Source: Bursaphelenchus xylophilus (Eukaryota; Nematoda; Chromadorea; Rhabditida; Aphelenchoididae). Taken from it: a DNA stretch of 64,000 bases. Below the pieces are notes generated by a model, which saw only the letters and a list, made by a program, of their open reading frames with translations, did not search any database and was not told where the DNA came from. Both the position numbers and the translations under genes were made by a program. Location of the stretch: assembly GCA_904066235.2 (NCBI GenBank), contig CAJFCV020000004.1, positions 992,001 through 1,056,000 on the forward strand, in the 5' to 3' direction. Shown one piece after another: positions 1 to 10,502 of this stretch (the stretch's first letter is position 1; each line of letters begins with the position of its first letter).

Positions 1-780
1 AGCAAAAATAGCCATGACGAGGGTGGGAGGAAAGAGGGGTTTTGAAAACAAAATTTTTTTATTATAAAAAAATTTTGAAGATTGGAAAATAAAAAAAATA
101 AAATAAAAATAGTAAATAAAGAAAAATAAAATAAAATGAAATAAATAAAAAAAAGACAAAATAAAATAAAGAAATAATATAAAAAAACCGTAAAATAAAA
201 TAAAAAAAATTAAATAAAATAAAATAAAAAACATCATTTCTAAATATTTTTTTTTAAATAAAATAAATAAAAAAGCCAGAGTCTAAAATAAAACAAAAAA
301 AATAAAGAAAATAATATAACGTATAATAAAAAAACGAAATGAAATAAAATAAAAAATAAAATACATTATTTCTAAATATTTTTTTAAATAAAAAAATAAA
401 AAAAACTTTTTCTATCATAAATAAAATTAATAAAAAAGCCAGAGGCTAAAATAAGATAAAAAAAAGAAAATAATATATAATAAAATAAAATAAAATAAAA
501 AGAAAACGAAATCAAATAGAATAAAATTAAAAATAAACTACATACTTTCTAAATATTTTTTTAAATAAAAAAATAAAAAAAAAACTTTTTCTGTCAGAAA
601 TAAAATAAATAAAAAATCCAGAGGCTAAAATAAGATAAAAAAAAGAAAATAATATAAAATAAAATTAAAAGAAAACGAAATCAAATAGAATAAAATTAAA
701 AATAAAATACATTATTTCTAAATATTTTTTTTTTAAATTTAAAAATGAAAAAAATACCTTTACCATTCTATAAACATCAC
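1..780. repeat. AT-rich imperfect tandem repeat
   Basis: Almost pure A/T sequence made of AAATAAAATA-like runs. A longer module recurs at about 230, 365, 540 and 710, each copy containing TTTCTAAATATTTTTTT followed by AAAAAAGCCAGAGGCTAAAA-like sequence. The spacing is therefore about 135-170 bp. I see no coding potential. Confidence 0.7.
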
Positions 781-1609
781 CAATAATGCAATAAAAAAGT
801 TGGGAAAATTTCAAAGTGTCGGGGAGAATTCCCAAATCCCCTCAGGGGAAATATGAGTAGTTTCGTTTCTTCGCACTCTTTATATTTAAAAAAAATTTAA
901 AACTTTTTAAAATAATTTTGAAAATATATTTTTTTGCAAAAAAAATAATAAAAATAAAATAAAAAATTCTAAACCTATTTTTCAGCCTCTCCAAAAACCA
1001 ATATTGCCATCAAAGGCCCTTAAAAAATTATTTCCTCACCATTAATTATTATTAATAACAACTCATTGGAGCAAGAAAAAAATGGCCGCGAGCATAAACA
1101 AAAAACAACTTATCGTCCAGAAATGGGAAATATAAAGTAGTGTCTGGCCAAACAATCGGTCAAAAATGACAAATGGATGTGGAATTGGAGGGAGATGGAT
1201 CGAGCGCGGGGAGAAATTCGACATGATCATTTATGATACTATGTGAAAAAATGGAGAAATGAAATAATGGAGGTGGAACGTCATCAAAAAAAAAAAAAAA
1301 AAAAAAAAAACAAGAAAAAAATATAGTTTTTTATTATTTTTGAAACAGAGAGTTTTAATTTTTTAATTTTTTTATGCACTGTGCGAAAAAATAAGTTTTT
1401 TTAAAACCGCACAGTGCAATAATCAATATAAAATTCTTGCACGGTGCGATAGAGAAATTTAGGAAATTTAGTCGAAACTTGTCGCAAATTTGTAGAAAAA
1501 TTTTCCAAGATATTGTATACTTATTTTTTTATGCTTTTCGGCTATCAAAAATAACCAAAAAATAACTTTGGGTGCCTTAATTTTGTCAATGTATGCATGG
1601 GGAGGCTAT
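781..1609. other. Gene-free AT-rich spacer
   Basis: No coding exon is recognisable. The region holds a long poly(A) run near 1289-1310 and three GCACNGTGC-type motifs near 1378-1450, which match the repeat family described elsewhere. The stretch 1140-1260 is less repetitive and could be regulatory, but nothing specific supports that. Confidence 0.4.
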
Positions 1610-2010
1610 GAGAAGGCTTGTTTGTAAAAATATAATAATAAGATTGATCGGGCCTTAGGATAGCTTATCACCTATTTTGAGGTATTTTACATGTACTCAC
1701 ACAATAATATCTAGATAAAAGTTACGGCCCTTTTTTTCAGGCCGCAAATTTCGGTCTTTTATATGTTACAGTACCTCAGGGTGAAGAAAACTGACGTTAG
1801 TAATAGCTAAAATTGTTGAAAATGGGTATATCGCAGGCCTTCGCCAAGTCTCCGCCGAGCCTTCGCCAAGCCTTCGCCAAGTATCCAACGGCTTTGTCAG
1901 GCCTCGTAGGCACTTCCTACAACTTTTTTTTGTGTATTCACCCGCCCTACCCCCCGTATCGATCGATTTTATGTTGACCCGAACTGTCGTCGACCCGAAA
2001 AGTCGGGACG
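1610..2010. repeat. Dispersed repeat with TATCACCTATTTTGAGG and CCCCGTATCGATCGATTTT blocks
   Basis: The same ordered blocks recur at 5040-5555, 10800-11030, 21295-21500, 24990-25240 and 58780-59010, and one end recurs at 61140-61200. The blocks are: GATAGCTTATCACCTATTTTG; a stretch rich in CCTTCGCCAAG (reading GGCGAAGGCTTGGCGAAG on the other strand); GGCAAAGCCGTTGGAT-like sequence; and GTTGACCCGAA. The recurrence in both orientations indicates a mobile element, but no ends or reading frame could be fixed. Confidence 0.55.
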
Positions 2011-2034
2011 CGCGAGCGACAGCCCAAGAAAGCC

Positions 2035-2291
2035 TACAGTGGGGGACCTGATTCACCTGATTCAGTGGCAAAAAACGTATCATTTTGCATCCGGGAATTA
2101 TCAAAAATGTAGCAAAATGCTTCCCTCTCCAAGTGAAGAAACTTCGTTTTGAAGGGCCCTCACAAAAAGAGCGGGCGCGCTTTTGAAATCGGAGTTTTTC
2201 ACTTGGAGAGGGAGACATTTTGCCACATTTTTTGATACTTCCTGGATACAAAATGGTACGTTTTTGCTACTGGATCAGGCCCGTCACTGTG
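2035..2291. mobile_element. Foldback MITE, CAGTGxxGGACC family (type A)
   Basis: A near-complete palindrome of about 257 bp. It opens with TACAGTGGGGGACCTGAT, runs through GGCAAAAAACGTATCATTTTGCATCC and CTTCCCTCTCCAAGTG, and returns through the reverse complements to CCGTCACTGT. The ends resemble Tc1/mariner (Tc3-like) termini. The left arm has a small local duplication (CCTGATTCACCTGATTCA). Confidence 0.8.
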
Positions 2292-2299
2292 CTAGTCCG

Positions 2300-2704
2300 T
2301 TTTGTCACAAAATGTCACAAAAATCACTGCAGCGACTGTGCATGCGAACGTGTGTAAAAACGAAAACGTTTTCCCGCAAAGACCTCTGCAAAACCTCACG
2401 CAAACCGTCGAAAAACCGCACCCGAAATCTCTTCAAAAATGCCCGATAACCGACGTGCAACCCGAACACAGACGTCCGCCTCGACCCACTCAGCTCGTCA
2501 AACCAATTGTCCTCGAATCTCACACCAAAACTCGTTCCTTTTTTCGGGCCGTTTTCGACATTTTTTCGCTCCGAAAAGCCAAAAAAGCAGAATATTCGAA
2601 GCGAACGTCCCCTGAGGGAATCTGCGCCGCTTCCTGACCTCGGGCCCGTCATTATGGCTGAGGGGCCAATGTTGGATGAATGGTCGACCGATATCGCCGA
2701 ATAA
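2300..2704 (+). other. Possible coding remnant, unrecognised
   Basis: A stretch of more balanced composition than its surroundings, with overlapping open frames. One frame covers 2302-2637. A second ends in a short acidic tail (DEWSTDIAE) at 2704, and its stop codon overlaps an AATAAA. It could be a terminal exon whose upstream part lies elsewhere. I could not find a consistent splice model or a family, so this is only a candidate. Confidence 0.2.
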
Positions 2705-2857
2705 ACGGACCGAAACGGGATTTTTCGGCCGAATAATGGATGGAATGGCGTGATTGCGGAAGATTTGATGGATTGAGGAAGAAAAAATTGGTATAAATGG
2801 AGGAGAAAGTACCGGAAATGCGGAATAAGGCATTTTGAATTAAAATCAATGTTACTT

Positions 2858-3825
2858 GTAAAATTCCCAATATTGCCGGTCAAAATGACCAACCTGACCT
2901 GGATTTTGCCCAATATGACCGGTTAAAATGCCCAATATGATCAATTTGACTCGTCCAAATGCCTATGCTAGCTGTTAAAAATGGTCAACCTGACCAGACT
3001 TATGCACACTATGACCAAACCGCCCTCTGGAAATGCCCAATACGACCAATCTGACTTGCCAAAATGCCCAATCTTGCCGGCCAAGATGCCCAATATGATC
3101 AATTTGACCCGTCCAAATGCCCAAGCTGGCCGTTAAAAATTACCAACCTACCTTCTGGAAATGCCCAATATGACCAATTTGACCAGTGGAAATGACCAAT
3201 ATGACCTTTCAAAATGCCCAATATGACCAATCGGACTGACGGAATTGACCAACCTGCCCTCTGGAAATGCCCAATATGACAGGTCAAAATGCCCGATTTG
3301 ACCAAATTAACCTGTCAAAATGATAATATGACCAACCTGCCATCTGGAGATGCCTAGTATGACTAATCTTATGGGTCAAAGTGCCGATTCTGACCAGTAG
3401 AAAGGGTAAATCTGACCGGCCATTATGACCAACCTGCCCTCTGGAAATCTCCAATATGACCAATGTGACCGGTCAAAATGACCAATCTGACCTCTGAAAA
3501 TGCCCAATATGTCCAATCTGACATGTCAGAAGGCTCAATATGGCCAATCTGACCTGTGTAAAGGGCCAATCTGACCTGCCAAAATACCCAACCTGTCCTG
3601 CCAAAGTGCCCAATAGGCCTTACCTCCCCTCTGGAAATGCCCGATATAATCAATCTGACCGGTGAAAATGATCGAAATGACCGGTTTAGAATGACCTATC
3701 TTCCGCAATCTGAGCCTGTCAAAATTTTCAGCCTGCTCTGTGGAAATGCCCAATGTGACCAATCTGACCGTTCAAAATGACCACTAAAATGACCAACATG
3801 ACTGATCAGGCCAATCCTTAAACAA
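2858..3825. repeat. GACC(A/T) satellite-like array
   Basis: About 970 bp built from short degenerate units such as AAATGCCCAATATGACCAATC and TGACCTGTCAAAATGCC, many times over with 15-45 bp spacing. The open frames here (PHRSDWPYWAF-like peptides) are translations of the repeat. A looser version of the same theme occurs in the intron at 57270-57905. Confidence 0.8.
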
Positions 3826-5039
3826 TCCCGTCAAGTTCAGAGACTCTCTTAGAATTTTCGATTTTTTCTGGCAAGTTGATCGGTCATATTAGGTCACTTG
3901 CCCCGGCAAAATTTTTTTACTACATAAGACAGCATTTGACCGGCCAAGTTCAATTAAATTAATAAAAATCGCCAATAATGCTTCAAAAGCAAAGAAACAC
4001 GTCTTTTCTCTGGCCGTCTCTCCTCAGTTTGCACAGTCTCTCGTCTAGAAAGACCTTTGAATATCTCGGCTGTAACCGAACTTTTCGATCTAAAATTTTC
4101 AGGACTTAGTCTGGAGCCTATATATATTGCATGTGCAAAGTTTGAAGTTGCTCTGAAACTTTTTCTTTGAGAAATTTAATTTTTAATTTTGAGATTTTTT
4201 GTAAATTTTGATGGTGAAAATCAACTTGAAATGTAAAATACGAAGACCAAAAATGCTCCTCATATATATTGCAATTTTTGAACGATATTTTACCTCCTAA
4301 TTTTTGGCGTTATTAAAAAAAATAACCTTTTTTATGCATTTTTTCCTCTCCTCTCAAATAAAGCTCATCATTTGTAAATTCCCCAACGCAGCCGGCAATT
4401 AGCTTCGACTAATTACGTGTGGGAATGGCCTGCAAAAAACACCGCATCGCCTTCGTTCGCAAAATCCCACCTTCCGCCGCGGGGCGAAGAGGGGGGGGAG
4501 AGGGACGCTAATTAAAGGGGGGCGAATTCCATGAAGGTGAGGCGGGCTGGCGGGCTGCTGCAGAGCCCCTTAGGGCTGTGGAAACACGGGCTTTTTCCAG
4601 CCCATTCCGCCTTTCTCTCTCATCTCGTCGGGGGCGGAAATTACAGGGCCTCAGGGATGGCGAATGGAATGGCTGTTTTCCTTCAATTCCATCGTGTTTA
4701 GCTCCCCCCGTTTCGGGTGAGCTTTGATTTAATGTTAAATTAAGGGGGAATCAGAGGGAGTCTCATGGTTATTTTCATTTTGTAGTGGTCGACAATGATG
4801 TTAGTTTATGTTAGAGTGATAATTCAATATTTGATTTTTGATAATTTTGCGATTTTCGGCCGGTTTTTTAAACATCACTCAGCTCTGGTGCCTAGCGTAA
4901 TATAATCTTGGATTTCTCGATCGCTTTATCAAGTAATCACTAGATTTTTTGTTAGTATTATCTACGACTTTCTGTCGTTACAACTTTTCTGGTCAACGAT
5001 AGTTGAATTCGTATCGGTTCGTTGTTGTATTTTAGAGGA
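3826..5039. other. Gene-free spacer with a GC-rich block
   Basis: No exon is recognisable. Between about 4380 and 4720 the sequence becomes markedly GC-rich and non-repetitive, with several TAATTA/CTAATTA cores and a run of G at 4490-4500. This could be a promoter or enhancer of the DNA-binding-protein gene 2.4 kb downstream, but that is inference from position and composition only. Confidence 0.3.
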
Positions 5040-5555
5040 GGCTTGAAGAAGGCTTAGTTAGTAGAAATAATAAGATTGATCGGGTCCTAGGATAGCTTAT
5101 CACCTATTTTGAGCTTGGAATTTTCTGCGACTCTGCACTGTGCATGAACCCGAAAAGTGCATTTGCACAGTGCAATTTTCTTGTCTTTGCCTTATATTGT
5201 CGCGCGCGATCCCCATTTCTTATCACCTATTTTGAGGTATTTTGCATGTACTCACATCAATAGTATCAAGATAAAAGTTACGGATCTTTGTTTTTTGCCC
5301 TAAATATTGTTCTTTTATAATATGTTACAATAACTCAGGATAAAGGAAACTAACCTTATTAATAGCTACAATTAGAAAGTGATATATTGCAAGTCTCCGC
5401 CGAACCTTCGCCGAGCCTTCGCCGACCATCCAACGGCTTTGCCAGGCCTCATAGGCACTTCCTACAAGCTTTTTTTGGTTATCCACCTGCCCTACGCCCC
5501 GTATCGATTTTGTGTTGACCAGAAATGCCTGAAATGTTGCTGACCCAGATGTCGG
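5040..5555. repeat. Second copy of the TATCACCTATTTTGAGG repeat, with an internal 123-bp duplication
   Basis: The block order is the same as at 1610-2010. The 18-mer CTTATCACCTATTTTGAG occurs twice, at 5096-5113 and 5219-5236. It brackets about 105 bp that contains GCACTGTGC-type motifs and is absent from the copy at 1610-2010. Confidence 0.6.
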
Positions 5556-5744
5556 GACGTGGATTTTTTTATTAGTATGAATTAGACCGTTTATTGGCCT
5601 AAGATGTCCGCTCTACATCCCTCATGGACATGGCTGGCGGACCGGAACGGATGGGGCCGGCAAGGCCAGCTTATCCATCCTAATATAGCATGACAGAACT
5701 TGTTATTAGCTAACCAATAGCTCCTATATTTATATTTCTTGTGG

Positions 5745-5955
5745 AGCCTCATAGGTATCCACAATTCCCACAGAAATTAGCATAAACCAACTCATATAAA
5801 AGCAACGTCTCATCACCAATTATTCGAACATTATCTCACTTCTCTTTTCCCTGCGTGCGGTCGCAATAAACCTTATTCCTAATCTTGTGTCTACCCTCGA
5901 TACCTATCTACGTTTGATCATCCACTACAACTTTGCCTACATTTAAAAAAATGTC
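5745..5955 (+). mobile_element. LTR-like core (TATA box plus poly(A) signal)
   Basis: Contains TCCACAATTCCCACAGAAAT, a TATAAA at 5795-5800 and an AATAAA at 5865-5870 in one short unit. A diverged copy with the same order lies at 26262-26440. A TATA box followed within about 70 bp by a poly(A) signal is typical of the R region of a retrotransposon LTR. No internal retrotransposon sequence is attached, so this is either a solo or decayed LTR. Confidence 0.4.
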
Positions 5956-5961
5956 TTCTAA

Positions 5962-6213
5962 TACAGTGAGGGACCTGATCCAATGGCAAGCAACGTCTCC
6001 TTTTGCATCCCGGAAGGGACCAAAATGACTCCAAACCATTCCCTTCTCTAAGCTAAAAAACTCCGCTTTGAAAAGCGCGCCCTTTCCTTCAAGGCGGGCT
6101 CTTCAAAGCTGAGTTTTTTAGCTTAGAGAAGGGAAGGGTTTGGAGACATTTTGGTTCCTTTCGGGATGCAAAATGAGTCGTTTTTTGCCATTGGATCCGG
6201 TCCCTCACTGTAC
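5962..6213. mobile_element. Foldback MITE, CAGTGAGGGACC family (type B)
   Basis: A palindrome of about 250 bp with the ends TACAGTGAGGGACC and GGTCCCTCACTGTA. The inner arms differ from type A: they carry CATTCCCTTCTCTAAGCTAAAA and GGGACCAAAATGACTCCAAA. The same subtype recurs at 27829-28021 and 55678-55923. Confidence 0.8.
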
Positions 6214-6549
6214 TGCTTATTCAACCCATGGGAAGCTAATTTTACCATATTCTTTGCATATTCTTAATCAGCATGATTTTACACGGTTTTTTTGAGATAT
6301 CTCCCGTCTAAAAGTAGGAGCCCCAATAAAAGTACTTTCCTTGCAAAGTAACCTTAATTTTTTGAGCCTACCTCTTCACGGAGTTGTGAAATGGCCCGCC
6401 GAAAAAGGGCAGTTACGATAAGCGACCGCCTTCCTCGCCCAGGGGCTCTTATCGTTGGGTTTTTTTCAAAAAAGAGGCTCTTTTCGAACCTAGAGGGAGA
6501 CCGGGTACGAACTTGGAAAATACCTTTTAATTCGCTCTGAGTAAAGGGC

Positions 6550-7072
6550 TCGTCATTTTGAAGAAATTTCGCCTAAACTTTGCAGAAACAACCGGGATTT
6601 TTAGGTCGAAATTTGGGGAAAAATGGGACATTTTTTTGAATTTTGGTATGAAAAGGTTTCCGCTTATTTTTGTTGTAGAATGTACCCACAAAAAATATTT
6701 TTTTCCGCACAAAACTGGCAAAGACATGGCTTAAAATTGTTTCACTCCGACCGACCTCCGACTTTTGCGTTGTCTCTCGGCAGTGAAAATTGTTTGGTAT
6801 CTCACAAGGGAAGTCTCCCCAAGTGCGACGCTCAGATTTTCTTTAAAATTTGCACACATGTCGGGCATGGACTAAGTATCAATTCCTGAAAGTTTTAGCT
6901 CGCGCTTTGCGGGCGCCGCCGAGATATCGAACGATTTTTGCCGCCGAGAGAGCACGCTAAACGTGGAGAGCGGTCAGAGAGAAAAACGCTTTTTGGCCAA
7001 ACTTTGGCAGTTTCGTGCGGAAAAATTTGGCTTTAAGAAACATTATCCTTTACGGTAGAAATAGGCATCAGC
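6550..7072. mobile_element. AAGTGCGACGCTCAG-family repeat, partial or rearranged
   Basis: Two oppositely oriented partial copies. The left part carries GCAGAAACAACCGGGATTTTTAGGTCG-type sequence. The right part, from 6804, carries ACAAGGGAAGTCTCC, AAGTGCGACGCTCAG, TTTTAGCTCGCGCTTTGC and GAGCGGTCAGAGAG. A full copy with both ends is at 22812-23262. Confidence 0.6.
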
Positions 7073-7135
7073 GCGATCGCAAAAACAGATGATGAATTTT
7101 GAATGCTCGTATTTTACCCAATATTTTTTAGCTGG

Positions 7136-8794
7136 ATGTCGTTGAAATCACCGCTGAAACGGCTGTCCGACAGCCCTTCCGAAGCAAGTTTAGCGGTAGC
7201 TGAAACCTCAAGAATTCCGGAGATGTCGCAGCTCTTTGACAGTTCCGATCATCCGCCAGTTCAGCCGCGATCCCCCCGAGTTTTCACGGCCGAGAAAAAG
7301 CTGGAAGTCGTGGCGTTCGCGAAGAAGTCGTCGATCAGAGCCGCTTCCAAACATTACGGAATCGACCGGAAGAGGATACGAGAATGGCGAGATCGAGAGG
7401 ACCTGTTGAGGTAGGGGAATACAACGACAAATATATTATGTATCTATAGTATTAGTCTGTCGGGAAAGTTATGAGCACAGTGTCGTAATCGCGTCGTTGA
7501 AGTAAAAAGCAATTTGATTTTATCGTGACGCAATTCATTTTCTCTGCGGCGATGCGACTTTCGATGCGACGGAGTGCACATTATTTTCCCGACAGACTGG
7601 TATTTTCATAAAGTGCATGGCCATTATTTCGCTAGCGCATCGCACGGTGCAGCACAGTGCAAACCTCAAAAAAGCCGTTTGCACTGTGCAGACTTTTGCG
7701 CAAAGCCGCCGCGGAACCGCACAGCGCTTTAGAAACGTTTTCTTACGCTTGTCGCCAACGCACAGTGCATTTCCCTCTTTTCGCACTCAAAAAAAAAACC
7801 CGTTTTGCACTGTGCAAATTTCAGGTGCCGTTTCGCAGCGATATTTCAAATGCACAGTGCAAAACTCCAAAAAAGATGAGATGCACGGTGCAAAAGGGGG
7901 GTTTTTATGGTTTTTTATGCACGAGTTTTCTCTCGCACTCAAACACGGTGTGTGGGAGAAAAATCAATTTTTAGCCACATCTTTGTCATTTTCGCATGGA
8001 AAAAATTGATTTTTTGTGGAAACATTACCCTCTGTGGTAGAAATAGGCATGAAAAATTTTGTCCCAAAATTCGCTAAAAAGTGTCACATTTCTGGCAACT
8101 TTCGACCTAAAAATCTCGGTTGTTTATGCAAAGCGCGAGTTAGAAGTCTTGCATGTCTCATAGAACAAATTATTCTAAATTTGTGAAAAATAAAAAAATT
8201 GCTTTCAGACAAATGGACCCGAATCAAAAGCGCGCCAAAGGCGCGGGTCGGCCCGTCAAATCCAAGGACTTCGACCGCACAATCGCCGAATTAGTGGAGA
8301 ATGCGGCCAGATCGGGCGCCAAAATCAATCGGCGCTTCATCCTGGAGAAGGCGACCGCCATTCTGACGGAGAAAGCGCCGGAAAACGGGGTCGACTTGAA
8401 GCTGAGTCACGGCTGGATGGACTCCTTTCTGAAGCGACATCAACTTATTCGGCCAAAGAGCAAAAGTTTGGACGAAAAATTCGCGAGAATGGGCGAGGAT
8501 TCGATGACAATTCAAGATTTCCTAAATGGCCTCGAGCTGCCGGCTTGCAGCGGGAAGGAGAGGCCGGAAAGTCCAACATTGGACTGTCTACAGTGGCTAC
8601 TGGAAGCATGCCGTAAAATTGAGGCCGGGAATTTGGAGCAGAACGAAGAAAAAATGGGAAAAATGGAAGGAAATGAGAGAAAATGCATTATCCATGAGGA
8701 AAAGGGGGAGAAAGCCCTTGAAATTGACGGAGAACTGAAAGAAAAGAGGCTAAAATACGATGGAAATGGGTTTTCTGTTAAAAATGAAGAGTGA
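7136..8794 (+). CDS. BrkDBD/CENP-B-type helix-turn-helix DNA-binding protein
   Basis: A two-exon gene, 7136-7410 and 8209-8794, 286 aa. The intron is GTAGGG..CTTTCAG in phase 2, and the AG|A split keeps the frame. The start lies 5 bases after TTTTTTAG, a likely spliced-leader acceptor. Residues about 46-95 (RVFTAEKKLEVV..IRAASKHYGIDRKRIREWR) have the Brinker/Psq-type HTH pattern. After a basic hinge (GAGRPVK), residues about 110-165 (ILEKATAILTEK..SHGWMDSFLKRHQL) match the CENP-B/Tc5 HTH found in pogo/Tigger transposases. No DDE catalytic domain follows. The C-terminus is a charged, Lys/Glu-rich tail. The gene could therefore be a transposase-derived chromatin or transcription factor in the nucleus. 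The 798-bp intron is full of repeats. An unrecognised downstream catalytic exon cannot be excluded, but the frame ends in a clean stop. Confidence 0.75.
7454..7599. mobile_element. MITE, GTCGGGAAAATAATGAGC family
   Basis: A diverged copy with ends AGTCTGTCGGGAAA and TTTCCCGACAGACT. The conserved interior is AAGCAATTTGATTTT, CACAATTCATTTTCT and GCGATGCGACTTTCG. It lies in the intron of the DNA-binding-protein gene. Confidence 0.8.
7605..7960. repeat. GCACNGTGC-rich repeat
   Basis: Begins with TTTTCATAAAGTGCATGG and contains about ten GCAC-N-GTGC or related motifs 15-50 bp apart. Between them is the recurring ACGCTTGTCGCCAACGCACAGTGC. It is followed directly by a fragment of the AAGTGCGACGCTCAG family (about 7961-8150) ending 60 bp before exon 2. 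Confidence 0.7.
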
Positions 8795-10177
8795 AATTGT
8801 TAAAAAAGTAGTGGAAAGGCGCTACAAGTTGTTAATTTTGAAAATTCAAAAAAAAAATTTTTTATTTTTTTTTTTATTTTTTGTTGTTCATGTCATCACA
8901 AAATTTCGGGTGATCTCAAAATACGGTTGAAAATTTACACAGTCTATTTTTATCGATAATAAATTTTTATTTGTGGATTTTTGGATTTTATTTTTTTTAA
9001 AAACTTGGCCAAACTTACAAGGCCAAAGTACCAAACTGCAACCCTCAGATTTTCTTTGAATTTTACACAACCGTCGTACATAGGCCACTTGTCAAATACT
9101 GAAAATTTTAGCTCCCGCTTTGCAGGAACATCCGAGATATTCAATGATCTTTGCGGCCAAAAGAGCACGCGAAACATAGAGAGCGGTCAGAGAAAAAAAA
9201 AATTTGCGAGATCTTTGCCAGTTTTTTCCGCATGGAAAAATTTGATTTTTTGTGGAAGCATTTACCTTTACGGTAGAAATAGCCACGAAACTTTTGAAGC
9301 CAAAATTCGCAAAAAGGTATTTTCATAAAGTGCGTAGACTTTTTTTGCTCGCGCACGGTGCATTTTGAACCTTTTCCCATGCCTGTCGCCAACTCACAGT
9401 CCATTTCCCTCTTTTCGCACAGTGCTCGCTGGAAATCTGGCGTATGTCTTGCTATGCCCTAATTTTTATTTGTGTTTCGTAAAATTCCCGAATAATTCTT
9501 CGAAACTTTGGGAAGGCATAGAAAGGTCAATTCAAAATACATTTTTTTGAAATTCAATCGGTTAAAAATGGCGGGTCTCAGCTCCAGAAAAATCTAAATT
9601 TCGGGAAAATCGGCGGACTCTCCGCGGAGAAATTCAAAGAAACAACTTACCCGTTTCGAGTGGCCCACCCTGTATGTCTATCAATAACCCGGCTTCAAAT
9701 GGAGCCGGCTCTTAGCTCCGGCTCCGAGCCCAAAGTCGGAGCCAGGCTTCTCAGCGGTCAGAAAAGTAAAAATTTCGTGATCTTTGTTAAACCAATGGTT
9801 CAAAAAATACTGGAGGATATGTTGCGTACGACTTGGCTCAAAAACGTTGAGTCACCTCTAACACTAATGGATTTATATATAATAGTAAAAAAACCGCAAC
9901 AGTGAAATTTTGCACGGGCGTCGGAGCTAAAATTCTGGCCTCGGCTCCGGCTCTGGGAGCTAAGAGCCGGAGCCGAAATTTTGGCCATGGCAATCTCTGG
10001 TAAAAACCAAAAAAAAATATCGAAAAATACAGTAACCCAAAATCAAAATCATCCCTTTACAACCCGAAAACCCCCGTCAAAATCTCACAATGCAAATGAT
10101 CATGACTTTTTGCCCTGAATACTACAGTAACCCCAAATTGAAACACTCCATTTTCGTATAATCACCAAAAAACCCAG
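8795..10177. other. Gene-free spacer with three repeat fragments
   Basis: No exon is supported. The region holds an AAGTGCGACGCTCAG-family copy at about 9005-9325, which has lost one end (CCCTCAGATTTTCTTTG, TTTTAGCTCCCGCTTTGCAGG, GAGCGGTCAGAGA). It also holds a short GCACNGTGC fragment at 9326-9440 and a GGCTCCGG element at 9700-9998. Confidence 0.5.
9700..9998. mobile_element. GGCTCCGG-family element, 5' truncated
   Basis: Shares AGCCCAAAGTCGGAGCCAGG, TCAGAAAAGTAAAAATTTCGTG and the terminal CCATGGCAATCTCTG with the full copy at 11553-11994. The left terminal CAGAGATTGCCACGG is missing. Confidence 0.7.
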
Positions 10178-10502
10178 CTTCCGACCAGTTGCTTTTGTGC
10201 CAACCGACCATTCGCCGAAGCGCTTAAGGCTTCTGATATAAACAAAAGAAGTCCAATTTGCAAGTGAGGAAGAGAAAGAAGAGAAAAAGGAAAAGTTTTG
10301 TTTCAGGCGCCCCTCCAAAAGCGCCGAGATAATCACGTCTCCACGGGCCCCCCTCCGAAAAGCCGTCGCGTTCCCTAACAAAGACTTGTTAAACAAACCA
10401 GAAGACGGCCCAGAAATGCCCCCCGCGGCCACCGGAAACGCAAGCCCCTCAAGGCTGAGGGGGGATGGAATGCCTCCAAAAACTTGGGACATCTGGATTT
10501 GA
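10178..10502 (+). CDS. Two 3'-terminal exons of an unrecognised gene
   Basis: Exon 10178-10263 (acceptor AAACCCAG, donor CAA|GTGAGG) and exon 10307-10502 (acceptor GTTTCAG) flank a 43-bp intron rich in purines. The first exon ends two bases into a codon, and the second completes AA|G and stays open for 65 more codons to TGA. The matching phase is the main evidence. The encoded tail is basic and Pro-rich (PSKSAEIITSPRAPLRKAV..PPKTWDIWI) with no domain I know. The upstream exons and start were not found, because repeats lie upstream. The exons could belong to a gene whose 5' part is beyond the repeats, or they could be a relic. Confidence 0.4.

Noticed and set aside
2305..2913. 202-codon minus-strand frame
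   Set aside because: No coding signature, and it overlaps satellite-like sequence and opposite-strand frames.
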